DNA of 23,479 nt, taken from the NCBI GenBank assembly GCA_016839635.1, contig JAEOTV010000091.1, positions 1 to 23,479 on the forward strand. Direction: 5' to 3'. The position numbers and the translations under genes are program-made. Shown one piece after another: positions 23,129 to 23,479 of the stretch (its first letter is position 1; every line of letters starts with the position of its first letter). Source of the DNA: Promethearchaeota archaeon. GTDB lineage: Archaea; Asgardarchaeota; Lokiarchaeia; Sigynarchaeales; SOKP01. The notes beneath the pieces are model-generated. The model did no database searches. It was given only the letters and a program-made list of their open reading frames with translations, and was not told the origin of the DNA.

Positions 23129-23343
23129 ATCCAATTTTAGTTTTTATTAAACTCATTCTATATTATATTATTTGATTTAGTAAGAATCATATATTATTAT
23201 ATCTGCTAATTTTAGGATTCACTAAAGTATGATAATTGTGGTATAAGCATACCCCCCTTTGTCGTTTTTCCCCTCAAAAAGCATTCTTTTTCTAAAAACG
23301 GGTAACTAAGGTACTCTGTGAATTGATGCCACTTTTTTGATGA
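23129..23343. other. Conserved non-coding right end of element copy 2
   Basis: It matches 15047-15262, including the T-rich stretch after the stop, the inverted repeat GGTATAAGCATACC at 23240-23253 and the CCCCTCAAAAAGCATTC block. No gene is visible. Confidence 0.5.
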
Positions 23344-23360
23344 TTTTTATCCAAAAAAAT

Positions 23361-23416
23361 GTATATATAGTAATTAGAAGTTGGGCAACTCCTAACTTCT
23401 AACTTCTTGTATATAC
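23361..23416. repeat. Long imperfect hairpin just outside element copy 2
   Basis: AGAAGTTGGG (23376-23385) pairs with CCTAACTTCT (23391-23400), with outer GTATATA and TATATAC at both ends. It is absent after copy 1. It could be a terminator or remnant of an insertion end. The rest of the window after it is AT-rich with no feature I can support. Confidence 0.4.
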
Positions 23417-23479
23417 TTAGAAATAAAAAAAATTATAATGAAATTAATAAAGCTCTATATTCATCATCTAAGTTTAAGT

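Larger units (their letters stand above)
21630..23343 (+). mobile_element. Tyrosine-recombinase element, copy 2
   Basis: Same layout and orientation as copy 1 about 8.1 kb away: edge inverted repeat, regulator gene with GGAGG, overlapping recombinase, conserved non-coding right end. The copies differ by scattered, mostly synonymous changes and both recombinases are intact, so both were maintained under selection for some time after duplication rather than being very recent copies. Confidence 0.72.

Noticed and set aside
1..23479. tRNA or rRNA genes
   Set aside because: No GC-rich block in this AT-rich window has cloverleaf or rRNA features; the GC-rich blocks are the short repeats and the C-run in the element right ends.

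Overview
This AT-rich window most likely comes from an Asgard archaeon, probably Lokiarchaeia-like. The evidence is: many leucine-rich-repeat (LRR) proteins, two of which begin with a conserved WGHCSNLQVW / YDTRLLHRNLAFPLL domain I associate with Asgard LRR proteins; ubiquitin-like and ThiS/MoaD-like beta-grasp domains; signal-peptidase-like domains of the archaeal/ER (Sec11) Ser-His type; TATA-like promoters; frequent TTG/GTG starts; and an AbrB-VapC pair. The assignment is inferred from domain content, because the window has no rRNA, tRNA or ribosomal gene.

The main content is a minus-strand array of five large modular genes, called here A (1505-2896), B (3802-5883), C (8193-9323), D (12108-13550) and E (20388-21527). 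Their C-termini share a pattern: a conserved His-rich segment (LIH..AGH, IIHIYAGHW, LVHSVRDKHW, TIHYLYRHW), an I..I helix, a strand pair, and in most a final TSY/TAY/TAF/SAY strand. This resembles BECR-fold (Barnase-EndoU-ColicinE5-RelE) toxin nucleases. The N-terminal halves differ: ThiS-like plus Sec11-like peptidase (B), Sec11-like peptidase (D, E), ubiquitin-like (A), membrane hairpin (C). All five carry the same short DNA/peptide segment, NSASDFNEN-(S)FEK, at the module junction. Directly after A, C and E lies a ~145-residue gene of one previously unnamed family, probably the cognate immunity protein. After D the same gene is present but ruined by stops and a frameshift. B is followed instead by an SDS22-like LRR protein.

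Two copies of a ~1.7-kb element (13547-15262 and 21630-23343) abut the starts of D and E. Each carries a ribbon-helix-helix regulator gene overlapping a tyrosine recombinase gene. An inverted repeat with a 5-6 nt spacer sits at the junction and overlaps the toxin TTG codon in D.

A G-rich 20-25 bp repeat (core GGCACCACGGGGGAGGG) occurs six times, always in the same orientation and 24-53 nt past the stop codon of a small minus-strand gene, so it marks the 3' ends of toxin/immunity and TA units.

Other genes are a VapBC pair (191-869), two long LRR proteins on the plus strand (6069-7724, 10029-11423), an SF2-like helicase with clustered cysteines (15384-16859), a zinc-ribbon/HEPN/TPR protein (17141-19534), and two small genes of unknown function. 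The window reads as a conflict-system island: polymorphic-toxin-like genes, immunity genes, mobile recombinases and possible defence genes.
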